Position numbers and translations under genes: made by a program
In this document: positions 36,625 through 45,413 of the stretch, piece by piece
Numbering within the stretch: position 1 is the first letter of the stretch
Layout of the letters: each line of letters starts with the position of its first letter
Notes under the pieces: generated by a model
Database searches by the model: none
What the model saw: the letters and a program-made list of their open reading frames with translations, nothing else
What the model was told of the DNA's origin: nothing
NCBI GenBank assembly: GCA_016124895.1
Contig: WGMU01000042.1
Location: 1-50,148, forward strand
Reading direction: 5' to 3'
Length of the DNA: 50,148 nt
Source: a bacterium
GTDB lineage: Bacteria; Planctomycetota; Planctomycetia; Planctomycetales; Planctomycetaceae

Positions 36625-37587
36625 GTGCCTCGTAAACTGCTCATCGACGCGGATCCCGGAATTGGCGACGCGCTCGCGATTGCGCTTGCATTGCTTGATC
36701 CGGAGCTCGATCTCATCGGCGTGACGGCTGTTCCCGGCTGCGTTTCCGGGCTCGTTGCGACGCAGAATATGCTGAGCATCGTCGAATCCGTTGATCCTCC
36801 CAAATGGCCGCGTTTTGGTTCATCATCAGCCGACCGCCCGACGTTCACGTTCGAGGGTTCTCTGCCGGCGGGGTTCTTCGACCCGCTGCGCCTCAACGGC
36901 GATTACGGGCTCGGCAAAGCTGAGGTGCAGTTCGCGCAGCTTGCCAATCAGCGGGACTCGGCACGCGTGATGATCGATCTGGTGCGCAACAATCCCCATC
37001 AGGTGACGCTGCTGACGCTCGGCCCGCTGACGAATGTTGCCATTGCCTGTGAGCTGGCTCCGGACTTCCTCGGCAATCTGCAGCAGCTCGTCTGTCTGGG
37101 GGGCTCAATTGGAGCCGGAGGTGATGTGACTGCGGCTGCCGAGTTCAACATCTTCTGTGACCCGATGGCCGCGATCTCGATTCTCGAAGCGCCCGTCACG
37201 AAGACTCTGGTTCCACTCGACGTCGCCCGGCAGGCGGTGCTCTCGTTCGACCATTTCAATCGGATCCAGCAGACAGCTCGATCAAATCTGAGCTGGTTCT
37301 TTGAAGAGCTGATCCCCTTCGCTCTGCGCGCGCATCACGAACAGCTCGGACTTGAAGGCTGGCCACTGCGTGAGCTGTCTGCTCTGGCGTTTCTCTCGCA
37401 GCCGCGGCACTTCGATACGTCGCCGATGGCGGTCAGCATCGAGCAGCACCGGACGCTGACGCGTGGAGCAACGGTCATTGATCAGCGGCGCATTCCGCGC
37501 TGGCAGACGAACTGCGAAGTGGTCGAGTCAGTCGACGCTCAGGGAGTGCTCGACTATTTTGGCCAGCTCGCGCGACGTCCCGCCTGA
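36625..37587 (+). CDS. Nucleoside hydrolase-family protein with altered active-site residues
   Basis: 320 residues of the inosine-uridine hydrolase fold, which cleaves the N-glycosidic bond of nucleosides using a bound calcium ion. Family landmarks are LLTLGPLTNVAIACEL and AAEFNIFCDPMAA. The N-terminal metal motif, usually DTDPGIDD, reads DADPGIGD (Gly at 14, Asp at 15 kept). The HD pair usually seen near residue 240 is RE (R249, E250) within WPLRELSALAFL. The strand end usually DVT reads DVA. These changes touch residues that bind calcium or ribose in characterised members, so substrate or activity may differ. GTG at 36625 is supported by AAGGAG 7 bases upstream. Confidence 0.85.
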   Translation: MPRKLLIDADPGIGDALAIALALLDPELDLIGVTAVPGCVSGLVATQNMLSIVESVDPPKWPRFGSSSADRPTFTFEGSLPAGFFDPLRLNGDYGLGKAEVQFAQLANQRDSARVMIDLVRNNPHQVTLLTLGPLTNVAIACELAPDFLGNLQQLVCLGGSIGAGGDVTAAAEFNIFCDPMAAISILEAPVTKTLVPLDVARQAVLSFDHFNRIQQTARSNLSWFFEELIPFALRAHHEQLGLEGWPLRELSALAFLSQPRHFDTSPMAVSIEQHRTLTRGATVIDQRRIPRWQTNCEVVESVDAQGVLDYFGQLARRPA

Positions 37588-37763
37588 CGATGGCTTGCCT
37601 GCCATCGATCAAAACCCGTCGGCCGGACCGAGTGCAGCGAGTTCCGGCAGCGTTCTTCGAATCCGAACTCGAATCCGAATTGGAGATTGCCGGAGCGGCG
37701 CTGCGCTTGATCCGGCTTGCTGGTCGAGCATCTTACCCTCCCGCCGAATAAGGACCTCCCCTC

Positions 37764-39005
37764 GTGCATTCTCAACTGACCTGCGCTGCCTGCGGAAAAG
37801 ACCACGCTGTCGATCAGCTTCAGAACCTCTGCACTGACTGTCAGAAGCCCCTGCTCGCGCATTACGACCTCGATGCGATCCGCGCTGCCTTTACTCCTGA
37901 AGCCGTGCGCAGCCGAACCATCCGGTCGATGTGGCGGTTCTGGGACGTGCTGCCGGTCGACGATCCGTCGCAGGCCGTCTCGCTCGGCGAAGGCCAGACG
38001 CCATTGCTGACCTGTCGGCGCAGCGGGCCGTTCGAACCGTTCGAGAATCTATTCGTCAAAGACGAATCGTTTAACCCGACGGGCAGCTTCAAAGCCCGTG
38101 GCATGTCAGCGGCCGTGACCCGAGCGAACTCGCTGGGCGTCAAAACGGTTGCCCTCCCGTCGGCGGGCAACGCGGCCGGCGCAGCAACATACTACGCGGC
38201 GCGGGCCGGGATGAGCTGTGCTCTCTTCATGCCGGAAGACACGCCGCCGGCGAACCTGATCGAGTCGCATGTTGGGGGAGCGAAGACATACCTGGTCAAC
38301 GGGCTGATCAGCGACTGCGGCAAGCTGGTCCGCAACGGGAAGGACCGCTTCGGCTGGTTCGATCTCTCGACACTGAAAGAGCCGTTCCGCATCGAAGGCA
38401 AAAAGACGATGGGTTACGAACTGGCGTTCGACCTCGCTGACGCAGTCGGCTCGACGCAACTGCAGTTGCCCGACGTGATCCTGTACCCAACCGGTGGCGG
38501 CACCGGTCTGATCGGTATGTGGAAAGCGTTCGACGAAATGGAACGGCTGGGCTGGATCGGCTCTGACCGGCCGCGCATGGTCGTCGTACAGGCCGAAGGT
38601 TGCGCACCGATCGTCAAAGCCTGGGAAGCCGGCGAGGAACACGCTCCACTGTTTGAGAACGCGGCAACGTGTGCGTCTGGTCTGCGAGTTCCCGTCGCGG
38701 TCGGCGACTTCCTGATGATCCGCGCGTTGCGGGAAAGTGGCGGTACCGCGATTTCCGTCAGCGATGCCGAACTGCTCGACGGAGTGCGCGAGCTGTCCGC
38801 TCATCAGGGCATCTATGCCTGCCCGGAAGGCGGCGCCGTCTGGAAGGCCGCTCAGAAGCTGCGCGACTCGGGCTGGATCAAAGCCAGCGAACGAGTCGTC
38901 CTGTTCAACACGGGAACCGGCCTCAAGTACAACCACCTCTTCCCGGCCGACAACCTACCGCGACTCGACCACACCGATCCCAACTGCCTCGACGCGCTGG
39001 CGTAG
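37764..39005 (+). CDS. thrC: Threonine synthase
   Basis: A PLP enzyme that converts O-phosphohomoserine to threonine. It starts at a GTG (37764) with an AAGGA site upstream. The N-terminus has a small zinc-ribbon-like CAAC...CTDC pair, common in one branch of threonine synthases. The PLP lysine is K110 in NPTGSFKARGMSAA. SAGNAAGAATYYAARAG contacts phosphate, and LYPTGGGTGLIGMWKAF is the glycine-rich cofactor loop. CPEGGAVWKAAQKL is near the end. 413 residues. It lies between the nucleoside hydrolase and a secreted hydrolase. Threonine dehydratase-like folds are similar, but the N-terminal ribbon and length favour ThrC. Confidence 0.9.
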   Translation: MHSQLTCAACGKDHAVDQLQNLCTDCQKPLLAHYDLDAIRAAFTPEAVRSRTIRSMWRFWDVLPVDDPSQAVSLGEGQTPLLTCRRSGPFEPFENLFVKDESFNPTGSFKARGMSAAVTRANSLGVKTVALPSAGNAAGAATYYAARAGMSCALFMPEDTPPANLIESHVGGAKTYLVNGLISDCGKLVRNGKDRFGWFDLSTLKEPFRIEGKKTMGYELAFDLADAVGSTQLQLPDVILYPTGGGTGLIGMWKAFDEMERLGWIGSDRPRMVVVQAEGCAPIVKAWEAGEEHAPLFENAATCASGLRVPVAVGDFLMIRALRESGGTAISVSDAELLDGVRELSAHQGIYACPEGGAVWKAAQKLRDSGWIKASERVVLFNTGTGLKYNHLFPADNLPRLDHTDPNCLDALA

Positions 39006-39099
39006 CAGAGTGGCAGCCCGGCTTTCCAGAGCCGCGATGCAGAGACCGTCGGCTCGGGAGAGCCAACCTGCGAACTTCTTCCTGAATCGAGACCTCACC

Positions 39100-40044
39100 A
39101 TGCAACGCGTTCTACTGACAGCCGTCGCTCTGCTGCTCACTTCGGATTTCGTCGTCGCCGAGGAAAACGATCTGCCGGAACCTGTCACGAGCTGGAAGTA
39201 CCCGCCGGACATGCCGGGATCGCGTGTCGAAGTTTACCGCAAGATCGGCGACGTTGAGCTGCAGGCGTGGATCTTCGAGCCTGTGCGAAAGAATCCTGAG
39301 CCGCGTCCGGCGATCGTCTTCTTCTTTGGTGGCGGCTGGCGCGGCGGTACTCCGGGCCAGTTTCTGCCGCAGTGCCAATACCTGGCGAAACGCGGGATGG
39401 TCGCGATCAGCGTCGACTACCGAGTCAAAAATCGAAACGACTCGTCTCCTCAGGACGCTGTTGAAGACGCCAAATCGGCATTGCGCTGGGTCCGAATGAA
39501 CTCGCAGAGGCTGGGTGTCGATCCAGATCGCGTTGTGGCTTCGGGCGGCTCAGCCGGAGGACACCTCGCCGCCGCAACCGGAATTGTGCCGGGGCTTGAG
39601 CCAGAGCCGTTTTCGGCATACGCGTCGTGGCCAAACGCGATGGTGCTCTTCAACCCGGCCGTCATTCTCGCCCGAACTGACGGCGAGCAACTGCTTTCCG
39701 AAGAAAAGCTGAAGGACATCAGCGAACGCTGCCTCGGCCGGCCGGAACAGATCTCACCCTTCCATCACGTGCGAGCAAACTTGCCGCCGACGATCATTTT
39801 TCACGGGACGAATGACGATGCCGTACCGTTTCCGACGGTCGTCGCCTTTTGTGATCGGATGACGAAGCTCGGCAACCGCTGCGAACTGAAGGCGTTCGAA
39901 GGGCAGTCGCACGGTTTCTTCAACGCTGGCCGCGGCCAGGGCAAGCCGCGCGAGGAAGCTAACCGCTACTTCCACAAAACGACGAAGCTGATGGACGACT
40001 TTCTGGTCTCGCTCGGCTATCTGTCGCCACGTGTCGAGCAGTGA
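39100..40044 (+). CDS. Secreted alpha/beta hydrolase (esterase-like)
   Basis: 314 residues with signal peptide MQRVLLTAVALLLTSDFVVA. The oxyanion-hole strand is FFFGGGWRGG (the HGGG position reads FGGG). The nucleophile motif is VVASGGSAGGHLAAA, with Ser as nucleophile. The Asp is in FHGTNDDAVPFPTV and the His in EGQSHGFFNAGRG. It resembles acetylxylan esterase-like or BD-FAE proteins common in planctomycetes, acting outside the cytoplasm on acylated sugars. ATG 39100. Its stop lies 7 bases before galT, so the two are probably co-transcribed, which would link sugar deacylation and galactose use by inference. Confidence 0.87.
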   Translation: MQRVLLTAVALLLTSDFVVAEENDLPEPVTSWKYPPDMPGSRVEVYRKIGDVELQAWIFEPVRKNPEPRPAIVFFFGGGWRGGTPGQFLPQCQYLAKRGMVAISVDYRVKNRNDSSPQDAVEDAKSALRWVRMNSQRLGVDPDRVVASGGSAGGHLAAATGIVPGLEPEPFSAYASWPNAMVLFNPAVILARTDGEQLLSEEKLKDISERCLGRPEQISPFHHVRANLPPTIIFHGTNDDAVPFPTVVAFCDRMTKLGNRCELKAFEGQSHGFFNAGRGQGKPREEANRYFHKTTKLMDDFLVSLGYLSPRVEQ

Positions 40045-40051
40045 GTGTTTG

Positions 40052-41095
40052 ATGCCCGAGCTGCGCAAGGATCCAATTCTCGGCCGCTGGGTGATCATCG
40101 CTCCTGAGCGGTCGAGGCGGCCGCTTGACCACGCGTTGCCGTCGCCGTCGGCAGACTCCGCCGAGAACTGCCCGTTCTGCCGAGGTCACGAAGCTCAAAC
40201 TCCACCCGCTATTCTGACGATCGATCAGCAGGGCAACGTCGTCGCTGGCGAGTCGGACTGGCGGGTTCGCGTTGTCCCGAACGCCTGGCCCGCGCTGGAC
40301 GATTCCGCTGCGACGCCGATATCGCGCAATGAAGAGCGAGACGCTCCGCCGAGGCTGACTGCCGACAACGGAATCTTCGAGTCCTCGCCCGGCAGCGGCG
40401 TTCACGAAGTCATCATCGAAGCCCCGCAGCACGTGACCTCACTGTCGCAGCTTGATGACGCGCAGTTCGAGCGAATTCTGACGGCCTGGCAGACACGGCT
40501 CGCTCAACTCTCGGAACGCGACGACCTGCTGCACGTCAGCCTGTTCCGGAACGACGGAGCCGCAGCCGGAGCGTCGCTCGCGCACGTTCATTCGCAATTG
40601 CTGGCAACAACGTTCGTTCCTCCGCAAATTGAGGTCGAACTGCACGCCGCGGCGGATTTTCGTAAGCAGACCGGCCAGTTGCTGTGGACACATCTCGTCA
40701 ACGAGGAACTTTCTGCCGGAGTCCGCATCGTCGGCGAGACCGAACTCTTCACCGTCTTCTGCCCGTTCGCCAGTCGCTTTCCCGCCGAGATCTGGATCGT
40801 GCCTTGCCGAGCGCGACCGGATTTCTTCGCAGCGGAGCCTGACGAACTGAGCGAACTGGCCAGCGTGCTGCGGGAGACGCTGAGCCGACTCGATCAGGCC
40901 TTCGGACGCCCTGCGTTCAATCTCGCGATTCACACGGCGCCATTTCGGGAGTCGCGGCGTTCCGCTTTTGAGTGGCACCTTGAAATTATCCCGCGTCTGA
41001 CGGGGATCGCTGGCTTTGAACTCGGCAGCGGTACCTGGATCAACGTCGTCGCCCCCGAAGACGCCGCCGCTTGCCTTCGCGACGTGGCCCTGTGA
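40052..41095 (+). CDS. galT: Galactose-1-phosphate uridylyltransferase
   Basis: Exchanges UDP between UDP-glucose and galactose-1-phosphate in the Leloir pathway. The N-terminus MPELRKDPILGRWVIIAPER matches GalT; CPFCRG holds part of a zinc site. The catalytic histidine motif is ASLAHVHSQLLAT (HxHxQ; the usual HPH is HVH). The C-terminal half shows FASRFPAEIWIVP and AFEWHLEIIPRL. 347 residues, close to normal. ATG 40052, directly after the esterase stop. No galK or galE is in the window. It is followed by a dispersed hairpin repeat (41115-41183). ADP-glucose phosphorylase is a close relative and cannot be excluded. Confidence 0.88.
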   Translation: MPELRKDPILGRWVIIAPERSRRPLDHALPSPSADSAENCPFCRGHEAQTPPAILTIDQQGNVVAGESDWRVRVVPNAWPALDDSAATPISRNEERDAPPRLTADNGIFESSPGSGVHEVIIEAPQHVTSLSQLDDAQFERILTAWQTRLAQLSERDDLLHVSLFRNDGAAAGASLAHVHSQLLATTFVPPQIEVELHAAADFRKQTGQLLWTHLVNEELSAGVRIVGETELFTVFCPFASRFPAEIWIVPCRARPDFFAAEPDELSELASVLRETLSRLDQAFGRPAFNLAIHTAPFRESRRSAFEWHLEIIPRLTGIAGFELGSGTWINVVAPEDAAACLRDVAL

Positions 41096-41114
41096 CTTGT
41101 GGAGGGCGTGAAGG

Positions 41115-41183
41115 GTTGGGAGTCTTTTTCGGATGACAGCTCTCTCTATTGGTGACAACCGTTGGTCGAAAAAGAATCCCGCC
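41115..41183. repeat. Dispersed hairpin repeat, copy 2 (GTTGGGAGTCTTTTTCGG)
   Basis: The left arm, GTTGGGAGTCTTTTTCGG (41115-41132), differs by one base from copy 1 at 8299. The loop word ACAGCTCTC is shared. The right arm, CGAAAAAGAATCCCGCC (41167-41183), is less complete than in copy 1. It follows galT by 20 bp and ends about 160 bp before the GTG start of the next gene. Confidence 0.85.
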
Positions 41184-41345
41184 CCCCCTGCCGTTCGCCA
41201 CAGCAGACCAGGGTGGCGCTGCTCTGTCCGCCCTGGCTTTGGGCTGTCACAGCTTCGCCGTATCCTTTGGCCGCGGGCAGCGCGATCTCGCTGCCCGTTC
41301 GGCATTGCGACCGTACTTGAGCTTCCTCTCGGGGCGAATGCTTCT

Positions 41346-42335
41346 GTGTCAACTGATTCTCTGATTTCGACCGATGTTGCTCGCGCCGCGGAGCTGCTGC
41401 GTGAGGGTCGGCTTGTGGCCATCGCGACGGAAACGGTTTACGGCCTCGGAGCCAATGCGCTGGATGAACGCGCTGTTGCTCGCGTATTCGAGGTCAAGAA
41501 CCGGCCGCACTTTGATCCGTTGATTGTGCATATTGCCGACGGTCAGTGGCTCGCTCGGCTGGTGACCGACGTTCCTGCCGCAGCTCGCCAACTGGCCGAT
41601 GCCTTCTGGCCGGGACCGCTGACGCTCGTGCTGCCGAAGTCAAACATCGTTCCGGACCTTGTCACCTCAGGCCTGCCCCGTGTCGCGATCCGAATGCCGT
41701 CGCATCCGCAGGCGCTCGAACTGCTGTGGACGGTCGATCTGCCAATCGCCGCGCCGAGCGCCAACCCGTTCGGACAGCTCAGTCCGACGACCGCTGAGCA
41801 CGTTGCCGCGACGCTCGGTGACGGCGTTGATCTGATCCTTGACGGCGGACCGTGTTCGATCGGTGTCGAGTCAACCGTTATCGGCTTTGATGACGGAGCG
41901 CCCTGCATTCTGCGGCAAGGCGGGTTGACTCAGGAAGAAATTGAGCAGGTCGTCGGACCGGTCCAGTCGCGGCAGAATCCGGCCAGCGGACCGCCCGAGT
42001 CACCCGGAATGCTGCCTCAACATTACGCGCCGCGAACGCCGCTAACGACGACCGAATCTGCTGATCTGACTGCTGGCTCCGCGTTGCATCAAAGTCTGGC
42101 TGGCCAGCGGGTCGGCCTGTTGCTGCTCGAACCGGCTCACTCGCTCATTTCCGGTTTCGAAGCGATCGAAGTCCTGACGACGGACGGCAATCTGCGTGAG
42201 GCGGCGGCGAGCTTTTTTGCGGCGCTGCGCCGGCTCGACGCCGCGGGGCTCGATCAGATCCTTGCGTTGCCATTTCCGGACGAGGGCCTCGGCCGGGCCT
42301 TGAACGACCGCCTCCACCGCGCCTGTCATCGCTAG
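41346..42335 (+). CDS. L-threonylcarbamoyladenylate synthase (Sua5/YwlC type)
   Basis: Makes threonylcarbamoyl-AMP from threonine, bicarbonate and ATP for the t6A37 modification of ANN-decoding tRNAs. The N-terminal YrdC fold shows LVAIATETVYGLGANALDER, then KNRPHFDPLIVHI (the KxRP ATP/threonine site) and the later SAN motif in IAAPSANPFGQLSPT. VESTVIGF and ILRQGG follow. A C-terminal Sua5-type domain of about 120 residues comes after LPQHYAPRTPL. I chose the GTG at 41346 (MSTDSLISTDVARAAELLR), as upstream codons translate repeat-derived sequence; no ATG is available between. 329 residues. Confidence 0.85.
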   Translation: MSTDSLISTDVARAAELLREGRLVAIATETVYGLGANALDERAVARVFEVKNRPHFDPLIVHIADGQWLARLVTDVPAAARQLADAFWPGPLTLVLPKSNIVPDLVTSGLPRVAIRMPSHPQALELLWTVDLPIAAPSANPFGQLSPTTAEHVAATLGDGVDLILDGGPCSIGVESTVIGFDDGAPCILRQGGLTQEEIEQVVGPVQSRQNPASGPPESPGMLPQHYAPRTPLTTTESADLTAGSALHQSLAGQRVGLLLLEPAHSLISGFEAIEVLTTDGNLREAAASFFAALRRLDAAGLDQILALPFPDEGLGRALNDRLHRACHR

Positions 42336-42393
42336 AACGCATCTCGTCCGGTCGTCGCCGGAAGGGCAGGCTGGATTGATAACGCCGGGCAGC

Positions 42394-43548
42394 TCAACCC
42401 GGTGACTGAGCCGCTCGCTGGTAACACTCGCCGAGGTGAATAATCAGTTCGAGAGCCAGCAGGTCGGCGCGGGCAAGTACGTGCCGCGTACTGCGGTTGC
42501 CGAGACCGCGCACGAGTTGCTCGACGCGTTCCAGATGCAGAGACAGGGTGTCTCGCGGACTCAGTCCGACTTCGGCCAGCACGGCCGCCAGTTGCACAAT
42601 CTCACCACCCAGGCTGCCCGAGCCCATGATGACGTACGTGCGCAGCAGCTCGTGGTAGTATGATTTGATCTGATCGGGAATCGGCAGAGAGACGGGCCGC
42701 TGCGAAGTCCGCACAGCAGCGACGCGCGAACTCGCGTCAGCTTCGGAGCCTGCACTGTCGACATTGGTCTCAACTTCGCAGTCCCGCTCGCTGTCGACGA
42801 GACTCAGGCCATTGGCCAGAGCTTCCAGCTCGCGAATGATTCCGTGCTGCTGATCGAGCAGGTGATCCGCTTCGTCCCGTTCCCGCACCAGCCGACGATG
42901 GTTGGCGACCGCCAGATGATGATTCTCACGCTGCAGATCGACGCGACGAATGCTGGATTGAATCACGTTGACCAGAGCCCTCGAACTCCAGCCCACAGCG
43001 GACACCAGCAGGTCGCAGTGGTGGCGACAGGCCAGGTTCGTCAGTGAATCGTCGGGCCGCGTCGAAATGAGAATGATCGGGTCGCTGCATCCCGACGCGC
43101 GGATCGCGTCAACCAGCGATTCCGGATGCCAGTCCAGTTCGTCGACGTCAGTCCCGTTCGGAGCCGAATCGTCACAGGAAATCACGATCGCGTTGAACGA
43201 CTCGTTTCGCAGCAAAGTCATCGTCGCGGACGCTCCGTTGACCCAGCGCATTTGAGGTTCGACACAGCCGGCCGCATCGAGCTGCAGTGTCAGGCCAATC
43301 CAGTCGGGCTCGAGCGGACCGACGCACAGCAGTCGAAATTCGCCGCTCAGCGAGCTGCGGTAAGTCTCAGCCAGCAGGTCGGCCGGCCAGACGTCGGCGG
43401 GGGTGGAGCCGGCAGTAGCTGCCTCGAACCTGTCTGGACGCTGAAACCGGGTGGGCTCGCCCATCAGCGGCGCCGCCCCGTCCCTTGAGTTCCGTTCTGT
43501 GATCTCAACCGGCACGGCAGCCGGAGAGACAAACTGATCGCCATCCAT
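42394..43548 (-). CDS. Receiver-like protein with coiled-coil C-terminal half
   Basis: 384 residues, no known family. After about 70 polar residues a receiver-like segment runs from FRLLCVGPLEPDWIGLTLQL through NAIVISCDD to DPIILISTRPDD and VSAVGWSSRALVNVIQSSIRR. It has the pattern of a CheY fold, but the acidic pocket is incomplete and the Lys of the KP motif is missing, so it is probably not phosphorylated. A coiled-coil stretch (RRVDLQRENHHLAVANHRRL, then RERDEADHLLDQQHGII) and a helical C-terminus follow. Start ATG 43548. It converges with the threonylcarbamoyl-AMP synthase gene. Confidence 0.7.
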   Translation of the reverse strand: MDGDQFVSPAAVPVEITERNSRDGAAPLMGEPTRFQRPDRFEAATAGSTPADVWPADLLAETYRSSLSGEFRLLCVGPLEPDWIGLTLQLDAAGCVEPQMRWVNGASATMTLLRNESFNAIVISCDDSAPNGTDVDELDWHPESLVDAIRASGCSDPIILISTRPDDSLTNLACRHHCDLLVSAVGWSSRALVNVIQSSIRRVDLQRENHHLAVANHRRLVRERDEADHLLDQQHGIIRELEALANGLSLVDSERDCEVETNVDSAGSEADASSRVAAVRTSQRPVSLPIPDQIKSYYHELLRTYVIMGSGSLGGEIVQLAAVLAEVGLSPRDTLSLHLERVEQLVRGLGNRSTRHVLARADLLALELIIHLGECYQRAAQSPG

Positions 43549-43802
43549 GAACCAATCGCTCCGAACGCCGGGACCGTTGCTCGGCTCCGCGGCGTATGCT
43601 CAAGTCCTTAGCAGGTCAGAGCTTATAGAACTGCACGGAAAAACCGTCAAGACGAAGCGGCGAGCGGCAAATCGTCTCGACTCGATGGCCAGCCTGATTT
43701 CCGGTTGCTATTCTTCGCGGCTTCTCACGGCCGGACTCAGGCACCGATGCTTTGTCCGCAGCCCCCCGGAAACAGTCGAAAACACTCGGAGAGTACGGTC
43801 CG

Positions 43803-44276
43803 ATGGCAAAGAGTCGAGCCGAGCTGCGGCGCATGGTCGAGGCCGCGGAAGCGCAGGAAAAAGCCAATCCCAAGACAAAGAAGAAGGCCGCTCGCAAGAA
43901 GGCGACGCGTCGCACACGAGAAAAAGCACCCGAGCGAAAGCGCGCTGTCTGGGTGCTTTACAGTAGCAGCATGAAGGAAGAGGGCCGCTATCCGTACGAC
44001 CAGAAAGAGGCCGCCGAGGAAAAGCTGCAGGCCCTCCGCAGCCGTGGCAAGCGGCTCTATTTCATGCAGATGGTCAAGGAGCTGATCACCGACGGATCCG
44101 GTCCGGTTCTACCGATCGAACCTGTGATCGAAGACGAAGAACTCGATGAATCAATCGTGCCGGCTGGCTCGGATGACTCCGACGACGACGCAGGCGATCT
44201 GGAAGTTGAGGAATCGGAGTTCGAGGAAGATGAAGACGAAGAAGAGGCTTCTTCGGACGATGACGACGACGAATAA
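43803..44276 (+). CDS. Small protein with basic N-terminus and acidic C-terminal tail
   Basis: 157 residues. Residues about 20-45 are strongly basic (PKTKKKAARKKATRRTREK), the middle has a compact region (VWVLYSSSMKEEGRYPYDQK, with EEKLQALRSRGKRLYFMQM), and the tail from about 105 to the end is nearly all Asp, Glu and Ser (EEDEDEEEASSDDDDDE). Such split charge suggests nucleic-acid binding with a self-masking tail. I recognise no family. ATG 43803 begins MAKSRAELRRMVEAAEAQ. It is followed 156 bp later by the formyltransferase gene. Confidence 0.7.
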   Translation: MAKSRAELRRMVEAAEAQEKANPKTKKKAARKKATRRTREKAPERKRAVWVLYSSSMKEEGRYPYDQKEAAEEKLQALRSRGKRLYFMQMVKELITDGSGPVLPIEPVIEDEELDESIVPAGSDDSDDDAGDLEVEESEFEEDEDEEEASSDDDDDE

Positions 44277-44432
44277 TGGACCTCACTTCCTGGCTCGCAG
44301 CCTGCGGGCTTGTTTGAAAACATTGAACGGCGGCCGGATTCAGGTCGCCGTTTTGCTGCGCTGCTCGACTTCGGAACCGGTCGAGTCTTCCGCGCGCGAA
44401 TCCGGCCAGACGTTCAGACATGGAGGGACTCA

Positions 44433-45368
44433 ATGTCGATGGCTCATCAGGCAGACGTTGAGGACACGTATGCCGAAGCTTTTCGCAGTCTGTATTCGGA
44501 GTTTCTGATCACGGCCCGCGATTGCAAGTGGCTCGAACACGCGGTTCGTGAGGCGACCGGCAACGCGTCGAGCACGATTCTGTGTGACTGTGAAGCCGGC
44601 GTTGATCGTTATGTTGGCCCCGGAGGCGACGACACGTTCGAGACTCCAGACGGGCGTCCCGGAGCCATTATTCAGTTTCATGTGCCGCGGTTCCGTAAGG
44701 ATCGTGTCGAAGCACTGTGCCGCTCGCTGCTCGTCCGGATCAGCCAGAACGTGCTGACGTGTCCAACCGCCCGCTGCTTCAACCTGCTGGAGACGGAGGA
44801 ATATCACAAGCTGGGACGCAAAGTCGCGTACTTTGGCGACGGCTTCGAACGGAGGGACGAACAGTTCGGCCGCAAGGTCTGGGTGATCCCGATCATGGGC
44901 GGAGACTTCGTTCTCGAGCGCCGCTTCGGTTACGCCGACGGAGTCATGGGCGGCAACCTGTGGTTTCTGGGAGAAACCGAAGATGCGGCGATTGAAGCCG
45001 CGGAACGTGGCGTCGCGGCCATCGAGAAGTGTCCCGGCGTCGTGATGACCTTTCCCGGCGGAATTGCCGCGAGTGCCTCGAAAGCCGGCAGCCGCTATCC
45101 GTTTCTGATCGCCAGCACGTATGCCGAATACTGTCCGACACTGCGCGGCAATCCCAAAGTCGAAACGCGATTGCCGGACAACGTGAATTCAGTCATGGAA
45201 ATCGTGATCAATGGCCGCTCGCTGGAGGCGATTTCAGACGCGACACAGGCCGCGATCGCCGCGTCGGTCGACACTCCCGGACTGGTCCGTATCACCGCCG
45301 GCAACTACGGCGGCCGACTCGGCAAAACCTGGGTGTGGCTGAAACCGGATCTGCATCCGCCTGAGTGA
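44433..45368 (+). CDS. fhcD: Formylmethanofuran-tetrahydromethanopterin N-formyltransferase (Ftr/FhcD)
   Basis: Moves a formyl group between methanofuran (or its bacterial analogue) and tetrahydromethanopterin; in bacteria it is part of the Fhc complex for formaldehyde oxidation. The N-terminus VEDTYAEAFRSLYSEFLITA matches Ftr, as do the STILCDCEAGVDRYVG segment, FHVPRFRKDRVEALCRSLLV, IPIMGGDFVLERRFGYADGV and GIAASASKAGSRY. 311 residues, the usual length. ATG 44433 has a GGAGG site 7 bases upstream. The other Fhc subunits are not in the window, so it is not in a complete cluster here. Confidence 0.9.
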   Translation: MSMAHQADVEDTYAEAFRSLYSEFLITARDCKWLEHAVREATGNASSTILCDCEAGVDRYVGPGGDDTFETPDGRPGAIIQFHVPRFRKDRVEALCRSLLVRISQNVLTCPTARCFNLLETEEYHKLGRKVAYFGDGFERRDEQFGRKVWVIPIMGGDFVLERRFGYADGVMGGNLWFLGETEDAAIEAAERGVAAIEKCPGVVMTFPGGIAASASKAGSRYPFLIASTYAEYCPTLRGNPKVETRLPDNVNSVMEIVINGRSLEAISDATQAAIAASVDTPGLVRITAGNYGGRLGKTWVWLKPDLHPPE

Positions 45369-45413
45369 GCACCGCGTTCTGGCCGGTCGACTCAACACCT
45401 GGAAGGTTCCGAA

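Noticed and set aside
38737-39099. Extended N-terminus of the secreted esterase overlapping threonine synthase
   Set aside because: The in-frame extension is the shadow of the threonine synthase gene; the ATG at 39100 starts a proper signal peptide.
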